A DNA stretch of 64,000 nt, from assembly GCF_014284195.1 (NCBI RefSeq), contig NZ_JACOGC010000002.1, forward strand, positions 800,263 through 864,262, given 5' to 3'. This document shows positions 37,204 to 45,545 of this stretch, piece by piece. The translations under genes and the position numbers were made by a program. Position 1 is the first letter of the stretch. Every line of letters begins with the position of its first letter. This DNA comes from Cognatundibacterium griseum. GTDB taxonomy: Bacteria > Pseudomonadota > Gammaproteobacteria > Burkholderiales > Burkholderiaceae_D. The notes beneath the pieces were generated by a model. The model had not been told where the DNA came from. It saw only the letters and a list, made by a program, of their open reading frames with translations, and made no database searches.

Positions 37204-37517
37204 CAGATTTCTCCTGATGGTTTTCTCGTCTTATGATAGTCGAAAAATATGATTTAAATTTCACTACATTAATATTTTGCAACAAAATTAATGGGTCGGG
37301 TCGGAAAGTCGGCTTTCTTTTTTATTTATAAATATCTTTCGGTTAACTTTTTTTTAAAAAAGCACATTGTTTGCTGCCGAACTGATTTTTCATCGGTATC
37401 CCCCTGATTGCAATACTTAGGTTGTCTGCCTGGGCGACTGAGTAAGTCATTTTTCAGTTTGTGCTGAATGGTATAATGTGCGGTTAATTATTCATTTCTC
37501 TTCACAAAAGGTTCACA
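37204..37517 (+). promoter_or_regulatory. Divergent intergenic region upstream of the ABC-F gene
   Basis: The 314 bp between the GGDEF gene and the ABC-F gene hold both promoters. The sequence is AT-rich (T- and A-runs at 37315-37365) and ends with AAAGG before the GTG start of the ABC-F gene. I see no small gene, hairpin or clear operator here. Confidence 0.4.
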
Positions 37518-39119
37518 GTGTTATCGACCGCAAATATCACCATGCAGTTCGGCCCCAAGCCGCTGTTTGAAAACATCTCTGTCAAGTTTGGCGAAAGCAA
37601 TCGTTATGGCCTGATTGGTGCTAATGGTTGCGGCAAATCGACCTTCATGAAAATTCTGGGCGGCGATCTGGAACAATCATCCGGTACCGTCATGCTGGAT
37701 CAGAATGAACGGCTCGGTAAATTACGCCAGGATCAGTTTGCCTATGAGGACATGCGTGTACTCGACGTCGTCATGATGGGACATACCGAGATGTGGGCAG
37801 CCATGTCCGAGCGCGATGCCATTTATGCCAATCCGGAAGCGACCGACGAAGATTATATGAAGGCTGCAGATCTGGAAGCCCGGTTTGCAGAATATGATGG
37901 CTATACGGCAGAGGCCCGGGCTGGTGAACTCTTGTTGGGTGTCGGCATTCCTATTGATCAGCATCAGGGGACGATGAGTGCTGTCGCACCAGGCTGGAAA
38001 CTGCGTGTCCTTCTGGCGCAGGCATTGTTCTCGAATCCGGATATTTTGCTTCTGGATGAGCCGACGAATAACCTCGACATTAATACCATCCGCTGGCTGG
38101 AAGATATTCTGAATCAGCGAAATTCAACCATGATTATCATCTCTCATGATCGCCATTTCCTGAATCAGGTATGCACCCACATGGCAGATATGGATTATGG
38201 AACTCTGAAAATTTATCCGGGCAACTATGATGACTATATGTTGGCATCCTCTCAGGCCCGGGCTCAGCAAATGGCGAATAATGCCAAGGCAAAGGAAAAA
38301 GTAGCTGAGTTGCAGGATTTTGTGCGCCGCTTTTCTGCCAATAAATCCAAGGCACGTCAGGCAACGTCCCGTGCGAAGCAGATCGACAAGATCAAGATTG
38401 AAGAATTCAAACCATCAAGCCGGCAGAATCCGTTCATTCGTTTTGATGGTGAAAAGAAGTTGCATCGTCTTGCTGTCGAAGTGCAGGGACTGACCAAAGC
38501 CTATGATCGTACTTTGTTCAAGAATATCGATCTGATGGTGGAAGCTGGTGAAAAGATTGCGATTATCGGTGCAAACGGTATCGGTAAAACTACCTTGCTG
38601 CGCTGTATTGGCGGTAATGATGTCTGTCACCTGCAGGCTGATCACGGCATCGTTAAATGGGCGGAAAATGCGAATGTCGGTTACATGCCACAAGATCCGA
38701 CGGAAGAATTTTCCGCCGATAAAAATCTGACTGACTGGATGGGGCAATGGACGCAGGAGGGAGATGACGATCAGGCAGTACGTTCGATTCTCGGACGTTT
38801 ATTGTTTGGCGGCGACGATGTGAAAAAATCGGTGAAAGTCCTGTCGGGCGGTGAAAAAGGACGCATGATGTACGGCAAACTCATGCTGGGGCGGCATAAT
38901 GTACTGCTGATGGATGAGCCAACAAATCATATGGATATGGAATCGATTGAATCCCTGAATATCGCGCTCGAAAAGTACGCCGGCACCTTGATTTTCGTAT
39001 CTCACGACCGGGAATTCGTCTCTTCGCTGGCGACCCGTGTGCTGGAGATCAAAGAAAATGAAATTATTGATTTCCATGGCAGCTACGAAGAGTACCTGAC
39101 CAGTCAGGGTATCGAATAA
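37518..39119 (+). CDS. ybiT: ABC-F ATPase YbiT
   Basis: Translation-associated ATPase of the ABC-F class; these proteins bind the ribosomal E site and have no membrane domain. The 533-residue protein starts at GTG (AAAGG six bases upstream). It has two ABC cassettes: Walker [17 protein letters not shown] and [13 protein letters not shown], Walker [13 protein letters not shown] and [12 protein letters not shown]. The linker contains [23 protein letters not shown]. The first cassette has [17 protein letters not shown] where most ABC-F proteins have LSGG; this matches E. coli YbiT and supports the subgroup call. It is followed by a terminator. Confidence 0.94.
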   Translation: MLSTANITMQFGPKPLFENISVKFGESNRYGLIGANGCGKSTFMKILGGDLEQSSGTVMLDQNERLGKLRQDQFAYEDMRVLDVVMMGHTEMWAAMSERDAIYANPEATDEDYMKAADLEARFAEYDGYTAEARAGELLLGVGIPIDQHQGTMSAVAPGWKLRVLLAQALFSNPDILLLDEPTNNLDINTIRWLEDILNQRNSTMIIISHDRHFLNQVCTHMADMDYGTLKIYPGNYDDYMLASSQARAQQMANNAKAKEKVAELQDFVRRFSANKSKARQATSRAKQIDKIKIEEFKPSSRQNPFIRFDGEKKLHRLAVEVQGLTKAYDRTLFKNIDLMVEAGEKIAIIGANGIGKTTLLRCIGGNDVCHLQADHGIVKWAENANVGYMPQDPTEEFSADKNLTDWMGQWTQEGDDDQAVRSILGRLLFGGDDVKKSVKVLSGGEKGRMMYGKLMLGRHNVLLMDEPTNHMDMESIESLNIALEKYAGTLIFVSHDREFVSSLATRVLEIKENEIIDFHGSYEEYLTSQGIE

Positions 39120-39135
39120 AATCAGACTGCATAAT

Positions 39136-39165
39136 AAAAAAGCCAGGAATTTTCCTGGCTTTTTT
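39136..39165. terminator. Bidirectional terminator after ybiT
   Basis: An 8-bp GC-containing stem AGCCAGGA / TCCTGGCT (39141-39148 with 39153-39160), extended by five A-T pairs, with a four-base loop and T6. It serves ybiT and probably the convergent gene. Confidence 0.9.
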
Positions 39166-39189
39166 ATAAAATGATTGTGATGCTATGCT

Positions 39190-39831
39190 TTACTCACTCA
39201 GATTGAGATCACTGTTATTCAGCAATGTATCCGTTTGCTGCTTACCCTCATAGAGTAAAAAATCCAGCCGGTCGCGCAAACTGCGCGCCATCTCACGTCC
39301 TTTGTGTTTCAACACCGCCTCAACATAGGCTTGTCTGAGGTTTTTGAAATCATCTAATGTGGTAGCGCGCTCCACTTTCATCTGAAGTGCAAAGCCGCGT
39401 AATCCCAATGTGCTTTTGATGGTCTCGTTAAAGAAGTGATAGATCGCCTGAAATTTTTCTGCATCAGATGCAGATATACCTAGGCTGGTATTTGTTGCAG
39501 AAACTGTATCGTTGGTAGGTGCGACGGAGACAGCGGCATCTGCTGTCGGTGCATCAGCCAATGGCGCAGGGGGGAGCTCTGCGCTGACAGTTATGCCGAT
39601 TAATTCCTGATCGATCAGATCCTGGATGCTGTTTTCATCGAGCCCCAGAGTGGCTACTTTTTTCAGCAGATCTGCGGCCGTTTGCTTCCCATCCACCATT
39701 ACCAGCAAGCTGCGCAATCTGCTGGGCAAATGATATTTGCGGGTTGCTATTTCTTCCCGGCCTTTATCCGTTTTATCATAAATACTGTTCAACATATTAC
39801 GCGTGAGTCTCCGGACGATTTTTGATGTCAT
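39190..39831 (-). CDS. Uncharacterised protein, 213 residues
   Basis: I do not recognise a characterised family. The N-terminal part (GREEIATRKYHLPSRLRSLLVMVDGKQTAADLLKKV) looks like the winged-helix-like segment of proteobacterial proteins that often carry DUF labels. A Pro/Ala/Thr-rich linker of about 45 residues follows, then a helical C-terminal domain (ASDAEKFQAIYHFFNETIKSTLGLRGFALQMKVE). No signal peptide or membrane helix. ATG at 39795 is an alternative start with GGAG 13 bases upstream. It stands alone between ybiT and the feo operon. Confidence 0.7.
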   Translation of the reverse strand: MTSKIVRRLTRNMLNSIYDKTDKGREEIATRKYHLPSRLRSLLVMVDGKQTAADLLKKVATLGLDENSIQDLIDQELIGITVSAELPPAPLADAPTADAAVSVAPTNDTVSATNTSLGISASDAEKFQAIYHFFNETIKSTLGLRGFALQMKVERATTLDDFKNLRQAYVEAVLKHKGREMARSLRDRLDFLLYEGKQQTDTLLNNSDLNLSE

Positions 39832-39919
39832 TAAAACTGACTATTCTTTCTCTGGAGGATACATCACCGTTACCTGGCTGCCTAGAATTATTCACAGGAA
39901 GCGTTGCGTTGGAATTGAT

Positions 39920-40177
39920 TTATTTCATTTTCCTGATAAATATTACAGGCTTCTGATCCGTTGTCTGCTCGGATGTTTTTTGCGTATCGCAGCCATGGCA
40001 TGATGAAGAACATGAGCTGCCGCACGCTTTGGTCGCGCTGGCAAGATGAGCTGCGATGACCGGGTATTTTTGTCCCACCTTGTGCATGATGCCTTGCTGA
40101 ACAGACGACGGCATCCACTTCAGCAAGAGGTAGCCGGCTGCTATCAGCAATAACATCAGGGTGAAAGCTGTTTGCAT
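39920..40177 (-). CDS. Small FeoB-associated Cys-rich membrane protein
   Basis: An 85-residue protein starting at ATG 40177, 2 bp after the feoB stop, with AGGGAAT as ribosome binding site. It has one hydrophobic segment (FTLMLLLIAAGYLLLKWM) and a Cys cluster CGSSCSSSCHGC, then a polar tail. Such short proteins with a C-x3-C-x3-C-x2-C cluster occupy the FeoC position in many betaproteobacterial feo operons and could bind iron or an Fe-S cluster; this is inference. The longer frame starting at 40321 lies inside feoB and is not used. Confidence 0.8.
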   Translation of the reverse strand: MQTAFTLMLLLIAAGYLLLKWMPSSVQQGIMHKVGQKYPVIAAHLASATKACGSSCSSSCHGCDTQKTSEQTTDQKPVIFIRKMK

Positions 40178-40179
40178 AA

Positions 40180-42066
40180 TTAATTCCCTATAAAATAGCG
40201 TGCCAGATGATAGGTCAGCAACGAAGCCAGGTAAGCAAGACTGAACAGATATCCCGCCATCAGCAGAGGGTAACGCAAGGTGTTGGTTTCGCGCCGGACT
40301 ACACTCAGCGTTGCAATACACTGTGGTGCAAACACATACCAGGCCAGCAGGGATAACGCGGTTGGTAAACTCCAGGACTGCGCAATCAATGGCTCCAGTG
40401 CGCGATTAAGTTCTTCTCCCGATTGCGATAGTGCATAGACAGTGCCAAGCGCCGCTACGGCAACTTCCCGCGCTGCCAGCCCTGGCACTAGTGCAATACA
40501 GATCTGCCAGTTAAAGCCGATAGGTGCAAAAATTACCTCCAATAAGCGCCCCAGTCTGCCAGCAATACTGTAATAGATTGCAGGTTGCGTCGCGTTGTCC
40601 GGGGCGCCCGGAAAACTGCTGAGGAACCAAAGCAGGACCATTAGCGCCAGAATGATGGTGCCAACGCGTGTCGTAAAAATCTTAACCCGCTCCCATAATC
40701 CCAGCACTAAATTTCTGGAATTTGGCAGGCGATAATCAGGCAATTCGAGCATTAACGGATGCTGCTCCGCTTTTCCCCATTTTTGTTTGAAAACCAGTGC
40801 TACCAGCATCGCAGAAACGATCCCGGCAATGTATAAAGCGAACAGCACCAGTCCTTGCAGGCTCAGTATGCCGAGCACAGTTTTTTCGGGAATAAATGCG
40901 GCAATCACCAGCGCATATACAGGCAATCTGGCGGAGCAGGTCATCAAAGGCGCAATCATGATCGTCACCAGACGATCCCGGGGATTCTGTATCGTCCGCG
41001 TTGCCATAATGCCAGGAATGGCACAGGCGAAACTGGATAACAGAGGAATAAAAGCCCGTCCGGATAAACCTACTTTGCCCATAATGCGGTCAAGCAGAAA
41101 CGCTGCACGCGGTAAATAACCGGAATCTTCCATCACGAGGATAAAGAAGAATAAAATCACGATCTGAGGCAAAAATACCAGTACGCTGCCGGCGCCTCCA
41201 ATCACGCCCTTCACCAGCAAACCCTGAAGCATACCTTCCGACATATTGGCTTCCACCAGGCTGCCCAGCTGCTCCATCGTGGATTTGATGATTTCCATCG
41301 GGAGCTGAGCCCAGGCGAAAACAGCCTGAAATACCAGGAACATCAGCGCCGCAAAAATTACAGGACCTAATATAGGATGCAAAATCCAGCGGTCGATCCG
41401 GTAACTTAATGGGAGCGCTTCCACTGTCTCTTGAGTTTCCGTGGTAACACAGACATCCAGAACCTGATTCACTGCAGTCTGGATTGCTTCCGGAGACTGC
41501 ACCGGCATCCGCTTTTGTGGCGCTGTCGATACTGGAAGCGATTGCGCCAGACTTTCCAGTTGCACCAGCAGAGCATCAACACCTTTGCTGTCCACCGCAA
41601 TTGTCTCAACTACCGGAATGCCTAACAGGCGATGCAAGGCGGCGATATCAATGTGAATATGGCGCTTCCTGGCAACATCCATCATGTTCACGGCCAGGAT
41701 CACAGGTAAATCAAGCTGCTTTAACTCGAAAACCAGACGCAGGCCACGCTTCAGGTTGGTGGCATCAACCACACACAAGACAGCATCTGGTAAGGATTCA
41801 TCTGCACGCTGCCCGGTAATGACTTCTTCGGTGATTTTTTCATCAGGGGTAATCGCATGCAGGCTATAGGTTCCGGGTAAATCAAGAACATGCCAGTGAC
41901 GTCCATTCGGCGCGGTGAATTTTCCTTCTTTGCGCTCAATGGTGACGCCGGCATAGTTAGCAACTTTCTGCCTTGCCCCTGTCAAACGATTAAACAGCGC
42001 CGTTTTCCCGCAGTTTGGATTGCCAACCAGCGCGATTCTTGGGGATACTGATAAATGCGAAGTCAT
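40180..42066 (-). CDS. feoB: FeoB ferrous iron transporter
   Basis: Inner-membrane Fe(II) transporter with an N-terminal GTPase. The 628-residue protein has G1 GNPNCGKTALFNRLTG, G3 DLPGTYSL and G4 NMMD, then the helical membrane domain with the two Gate motifs (PLLSSFACAIPGIMATRTI, PLMTCSARLPVYALVIAAF). It is on the short side compared with E. coli FeoB (773), mainly at the C-terminus. The ATG overlaps the feoA TGA by four bases. A Fur-type box lies upstream of feoA. Confidence 0.96.
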   Translation of the reverse strand: MTSHLSVSPRIALVGNPNCGKTALFNRLTGARQKVANYAGVTIERKEGKFTAPNGRHWHVLDLPGTYSLHAITPDEKITEEVITGQRADESLPDAVLCVVDATNLKRGLRLVFELKQLDLPVILAVNMMDVARKRHIHIDIAALHRLLGIPVVETIAVDSKGVDALLVQLESLAQSLPVSTAPQKRMPVQSPEAIQTAVNQVLDVCVTTETQETVEALPLSYRIDRWILHPILGPVIFAALMFLVFQAVFAWAQLPMEIIKSTMEQLGSLVEANMSEGMLQGLLVKGVIGGAGSVLVFLPQIVILFFFILVMEDSGYLPRAAFLLDRIMGKVGLSGRAFIPLLSSFACAIPGIMATRTIQNPRDRLVTIMIAPLMTCSARLPVYALVIAAFIPEKTVLGILSLQGLVLFALYIAGIVSAMLVALVFKQKWGKAEQHPLMLELPDYRLPNSRNLVLGLWERVKIFTTRVGTIILALMVLLWFLSSFPGAPDNATQPAIYYSIAGRLGRLLEVIFAPIGFNWQICIALVPGLAAREVAVAALGTVYALSQSGEELNRALEPLIAQSWSLPTALSLLAWYVFAPQCIATLSVVRRETNTLRYPLLMAGYLFSLAYLASLLTYHLARYFIGN

Positions 42067-42359
42067 CCGATACGTCCATGCTTGATTACGCCCACGAGTG
42101 CGGCTTCAAAATTCCTGAGAGCAAAAGTAGATTGCCCGACCCGCACTGCGACCGGTTCGCCGCCAAAGTAACCTTTGTGCAGTATTTTAATTTTCTCACC
42201 ATGCACAAACCCGAGTTCCTTCAGGCGACGTGTGATATCCGCCATGGCGCCGGGAACAGACTGTCCGCGCCCGGATACGTCAGTCACCTCGGCAGAGTCC
42301 CCGACCTGAAGGCGATCCAGCGTAGTACATCCGTCGGCATGATTGGATAGATCTGACAT
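42063..42359 (-). CDS. feoA: FeoA
   Basis: A 98-residue SH3-like partner of FeoB. The core LKELGFVHGEKIKILHKGYFGGEPVAVRVGQSTFALRNFEA is typical, and it has an N-terminal extension of about 20 residues. It is the first gene of the feo operon and overlaps feoB by four bases (42063-42066). Regulation by Fur is likely from the box 35 bp upstream. Confidence 0.94.
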   Translation of the reverse strand: MSDLSNHADGCTTLDRLQVGDSAEVTDVSGRGQSVPGAMADITRRLKELGFVHGEKIKILHKGYFGGEPVAVRVGQSTFALRNFEAALVGVIKHGRIG

Positions 42360-42393
42360 AGTATATGGATGCGTGAAAGAGAGAATCTTGAAT

Positions 42394-42412
42394 GATAATG
42401 AGAATATATATC
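42394..42412 (-). promoter_or_regulatory. Fur-type iron box upstream of feoA
   Basis: The 19-bp site beginning GATAATGAGAAT matches the classical Fur consensus GATAATGATAATCATTATC in 15 of 19 positions. It lies 35 bp before the feoA start, so iron repression of feoAB is likely. Score by eye; no matrix was run. Confidence 0.75.
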
Positions 42413-42565
42413 AATATCGATTATGATTCAATCATTACCAGCAATGCTCATCAGTAAGAGAGAGGATTCTTGATCTCGATTAAACTATAGGCACTGAAGG
42501 ATAATATTCCTGCTTCTGGTGTAATTCTTGCTTATGTTTGGCAGTGTCTGTGCATTGCAATCTCA

Positions 42566-43237
42566 ATGACCGTAGCTAACATGAAACCACCACCAGAAGG
42601 GACGCCATCATCTTCATCAAACCTGAGGATTGTCGTCGTCAATACACTGCCACCGCAAGAGGACGAGCATGATTCCAGCGTTCAGGCTCAACTGGCTCGT
42701 TCAAGGGCATTGCGTATTGGTTTACTGGAAGCCGGATACAACATCATTGCATCGATTCCCGGAGATATCTATCTGATAGATCGGATTGCACAACTGCAGC
42801 CCGACATGATCATTATTGACGCCGAATCCGACGCACGGGATGTGCTGGAACATATGGTCCTGATTACCAGCGAAGCGCCGCGTCCTATTGTTTTATTTAC
42901 CGAAGATGGCAATCCATCACAACTGGCTGTTGCCATGCGGGCTGGTGTCTCAGCATATGTGGTTGCAGGCCTGCAGTCTGAACGCATTAAGCCGGTATTA
43001 GACGTTGCAATCGCCCGCTTTGAAGCAGAACAGAAGCTGCGCAACGAATTATCTGACACCAAAGCGCGTCTTGCTGAGCGCAAAACCATTGAGCGCGCCA
43101 AAGGCTACCTGATGGAGCGTCATCAGCTCTCTGAAAATGAGGCTTATCAACGGCTTCGCAAACAGGCTATGGAAAAAAACCTGAAACTGGTTCAGGTAGC
43201 CGAAAGAATTCTGGATATTGCAGACTTACTCGGTTGA
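42566..43237 (+). CDS. NasT-like ANTAR-domain RNA-binding regulator
   Basis: A 223-residue protein with a receiver-like N-terminal domain (LRIVVVNTLPPQED; MIIIDAESDARDVLEHM; GVSAYVVAGL) and a C-terminal ANTAR domain (ERKTIERAKGYLMERHQLSENEAYQRLRKQAMEKNLKLVQVAERIL). ANTAR proteins such as NasT and NasR bind hairpins in the leader of nitrate-assimilation mRNAs and prevent termination. An ATG at 42581 is an alternative start. The next gene encodes an NrtA/NasS-like protein, which supports a nitrate-sensing NasS-NasT-type pair. Confidence 0.92.
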   Translation: MTVANMKPPPEGTPSSSSNLRIVVVNTLPPQEDEHDSSVQAQLARSRALRIGLLEAGYNIIASIPGDIYLIDRIAQLQPDMIIIDAESDARDVLEHMVLITSEAPRPIVLFTEDGNPSQLAVAMRAGVSAYVVAGLQSERIKPVLDVAIARFEAEQKLRNELSDTKARLAERKTIERAKGYLMERHQLSENEAYQRLRKQAMEKNLKLVQVAERILDIADLLG

Positions 43238-43544
43238 TTCGCTTACCTCCTCAAATCTCCACCATTTTTGGGCGCACTCTGAACGCATGCAATTTAGTGC
43301 ATCGCACAATTCCGGTGCGCATTACCGAATCGATTCTCACAAAACACGGTATGTCAGCCTCGAAATTCACACCCCGAAGCTGGCACGTCAATTGCAGTAC
43401 TCGGATTGATCTTAATAATGGTGTCAATGTGCAGCGCGACTAACGGTGGCAGCCTGATTCAGACAAAGGTGTCTGTTTACCGGTGATGCCAGATCAACAA
43501 ATACATTTTTGTATTTCGAAAGCATATCCAAATAGAGTACAGAA
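43238..43544 (+). promoter_or_regulatory. Leader of the nrtA-like gene with an ANTAR-type hexaloop hairpin
   Basis: The 307-bp gap contains several hairpins. CAGAC-AAAGGT-GTCTG (43460-43475) has a five-pair stem and a six-base loop with A at position 1 and G at position 4, the feature reported for ANTAR target hairpins. A second A1-G4 hairpin was not found near it. Other hairpins are 43287-43302 (5-bp stem, six-base loop, no G4), 43303-43319 and an AT-rich one near 43501-43518. There is no other gene here. Confidence 0.5.
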
Positions 43545-44843
43545 ATGAAAAAGCCCAAATTACCTCCACAGCATCCTGTTCAGAGTGATATTCAGTCAAA
43601 CCTGTCGGATATTGATCAGCAGCATCACAGCATAATTCATAGTGCTGGAGCACTGGCAGGAACCGGGATCATGGGATTATCAGGTGGTGGCGTATGGGTA
43701 GCTGGCTCTGATAAACCCGAAAAAGAAGAGGTAAGGATAGGCTTTATTCCATTGACGGATTGCGCCTCGGTGGTGATGGCTTCCGTGCTGGGATTTGATA
43801 AAAAATACGGCATCAAAATCGTCCCGACCAAAGAATCATCCTGGGCAAGTATCCGCGATAAACTCATCAACGAAGAACTGGATGCAGCTCATGTGCTGTA
43901 CGGTTTGCTGTATGGCGTGCAAATGGGTGTGAGTGGTGCAAAAAAAGATATGTCGGTACTGATGACGCTCAACAATAACGGGCAGGCCATTACCTTATCC
44001 CGGAAACTGGCAGAGCAGGGGGCTACCGATGGTGCAGGACTGGCAAAATTGATGGCCAGTGAGAAACGTGAATACACTTTTGCCCAAACTTTTCCAACCG
44101 GCACGCATGCGATGTGGCTTTACTACTGGCTGGCTGCACATGGAATTCACCCTATGAAAGAAGCGAAAGTCACCACCATTCCGCCGCCGCAGATGGTTGC
44201 CAATATGCGCGTTGGCAATATAGATGGCTACTGCGCCGGGGAACCCTGGAATCATCGTGCCATTACCGATGGCATCGGCATTACTGCAGCAACATCTCAG
44301 GAAATCTGGAATGACCATCCGGAAAAAGTGCTTGGCACAACGGCCGATTTTATCCACAAATATCCCCATACTGCGCGCGCCGTTACTGCTGCGGTTCTCG
44401 AGGCGGGGCGCTGGATCGATGCTTCACTCTCCAATAAAGCCAAAATGGCTGAGACGATCTCTGACAACGCCTATGTCAATACCTCAGTGGAGGTGATTAG
44501 GCAGCGCATCATGGGACGCTATCAGAATGGACTGGGTAAAGTCTGGGATGACTCTGATCACATAAAATTTTTCAACGATGGAGCCGTAAATTTCCCTTAC
44601 CTGTCTGATGGCATGTGGTTTCTGACTCAGCATAAACGCTGGGGTTTATTGAAAACTGATCCGGATTATCTGGCCGTTGCCAAATCAGTCAACAGGATCG
44701 ATATTTATAAAGATGCCGCAGCGATGGCGAAAGTGGATGTGCCAAAAGACGAAATGCGCAGCAGTAAACTGATGGATGGCACGATATGGGACGGAAAAAA
44801 TCCAGCAGACTATGCAGCTTCTTTCAAAATCAGAGCCGGATAA
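43545..44843 (+). CDS. NrtA/NasS-like nitrate-binding protein
   Basis: A 432-residue protein of the NrtA/CmpA/NasF/NasS family, shown by RIGFIPLTDCASVVMASVLGFDKKYGI, TFPTGTHAMWLYYWLAAHGIHP, GNIDGYCAGEPWNHRAI and FNDGAVNFPYLSDGMWFLTQ. The N-terminal 60 residues are unusual: a polar start, then a weakly hydrophobic Gly-rich stretch (AGALAGTGIMGLSGGG) with no twin-Arg or clear cleavage site. It could be a decayed signal, or the protein could stay in the cytoplasm like NasS, the partner that controls NasT. No nrtB, nrtC or nitrate reductase gene follows; the next gene is on the opposite strand. Confidence 0.88.
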   Translation: MKKPKLPPQHPVQSDIQSNLSDIDQQHHSIIHSAGALAGTGIMGLSGGGVWVAGSDKPEKEEVRIGFIPLTDCASVVMASVLGFDKKYGIKIVPTKESSWASIRDKLINEELDAAHVLYGLLYGVQMGVSGAKKDMSVLMTLNNNGQAITLSRKLAEQGATDGAGLAKLMASEKREYTFAQTFPTGTHAMWLYYWLAAHGIHPMKEAKVTTIPPPQMVANMRVGNIDGYCAGEPWNHRAITDGIGITAATSQEIWNDHPEKVLGTTADFIHKYPHTARAVTAAVLEAGRWIDASLSNKAKMAETISDNAYVNTSVEVIRQRIMGRYQNGLGKVWDDSDHIKFFNDGAVNFPYLSDGMWFLTQHKRWGLLKTDPDYLAVAKSVNRIDIYKDAAAMAKVDVPKDEMRSSKLMDGTIWDGKNPADYAASFKIRAG

Positions 44844-44924
44844 TCCCATCCAGACACGATCCCCTGAACTGATCGATGCTCTCCTGTGATCAACTATAGA
44901 ATCAGCTGAAAACGGACTTAATGC

Positions 44925-45476
44925 TCATTGCGACCGCTCCACCGGCTGCTGTCTGTTTTGTTTTATCCAAATCAAAGCCTGAGTATCAAAGCCGGCTTGT
45001 CTGGCCTGGTCGAGCAGATGGTCTATGGTAGTCTGCGGCAGTTGCTTGTCGCGCGCCAGTATCCATAAATAGCTATTGTCATTACCGGCCACCAGCGCCC
45101 AGCGATAATCCGGATCCAGCGCAATAACATGATAGCCACCATAAAATGGGCCAAAGAAGGATACCTTGAGCGAAGCCACATCGGGCGTGCTGTTGAATAA
45201 GGCGCGGCCAACCGCCTCTTTCCATTTCGACTCAGACTCCTGATAGCCACGATTCAGCACCTGGACGCTACCGTCCTGTTGCAAGGTATAGGTGGCACTG
45301 ACATCGCTCATGCCGCGTTCAAAGCTATGATCCAGCCTTGCGATTTCATACCAGCGTCCGGCATAACGCTGAATGTCGAAATTACCCACGACATGTATGC
45401 CGGGAGGAGGGTTGGTCGAGCAGGCGGCGAGCCCGATTAGCAGGCTCAGACAAAACAGTCGGCGCAATATGGGCAT
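44925..45476 (-). CDS. blc: Blc-type outer-membrane lipocalin lipoprotein
   Basis: A 183-residue lipoprotein of the bacterial lipocalin family that binds fatty acids or lysophospholipids at the outer membrane. The signal peptide ends with lipobox LAAC (about 16-19). The lipocalin start FDIQRYAGRWYEIARLDHSFERG and VIALDPDYRWALVAGNDNSYLWILAR are diagnostic. It sits downstream of the photolyase gene on the same strand, 69 bp away. Confidence 0.94.
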   Translation of the reverse strand: MPILRRLFCLSLLIGLAACSTNPPPGIHVVGNFDIQRYAGRWYEIARLDHSFERGMSDVSATYTLQQDGSVQVLNRGYQESESKWKEAVGRALFNSTPDVASLKVSFFGPFYGGYHVIALDPDYRWALVAGNDNSYLWILARDKQLPQTTIDHLLDQARQAGFDTQALIWIKQNRQQPVERSQ

Positions 45477-45545
45477 TTGATTTCTCCTTTGTAGATAGGT
45501 CAGTCGGATTCACGGTGCCGCGCAGCACTTAACAGACATGCCGCT

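Noticed and set aside
37518..39119. Missing LSGG signature in the first ABC cassette as a defect
   Set aside because: E. coli YbiT has the same VAPGWK-type sequence, so it is a subgroup trait, not a loss.
43287..43302. Second hairpin with a six-base loop in the nrtA leader (ATGCA-ATTTAG-TGCAT)
   Set aside because: The loop lacks G at position 4 and lies about 160 bases upstream of the better hairpin, so I did not count it as the ANTAR partner hairpin.
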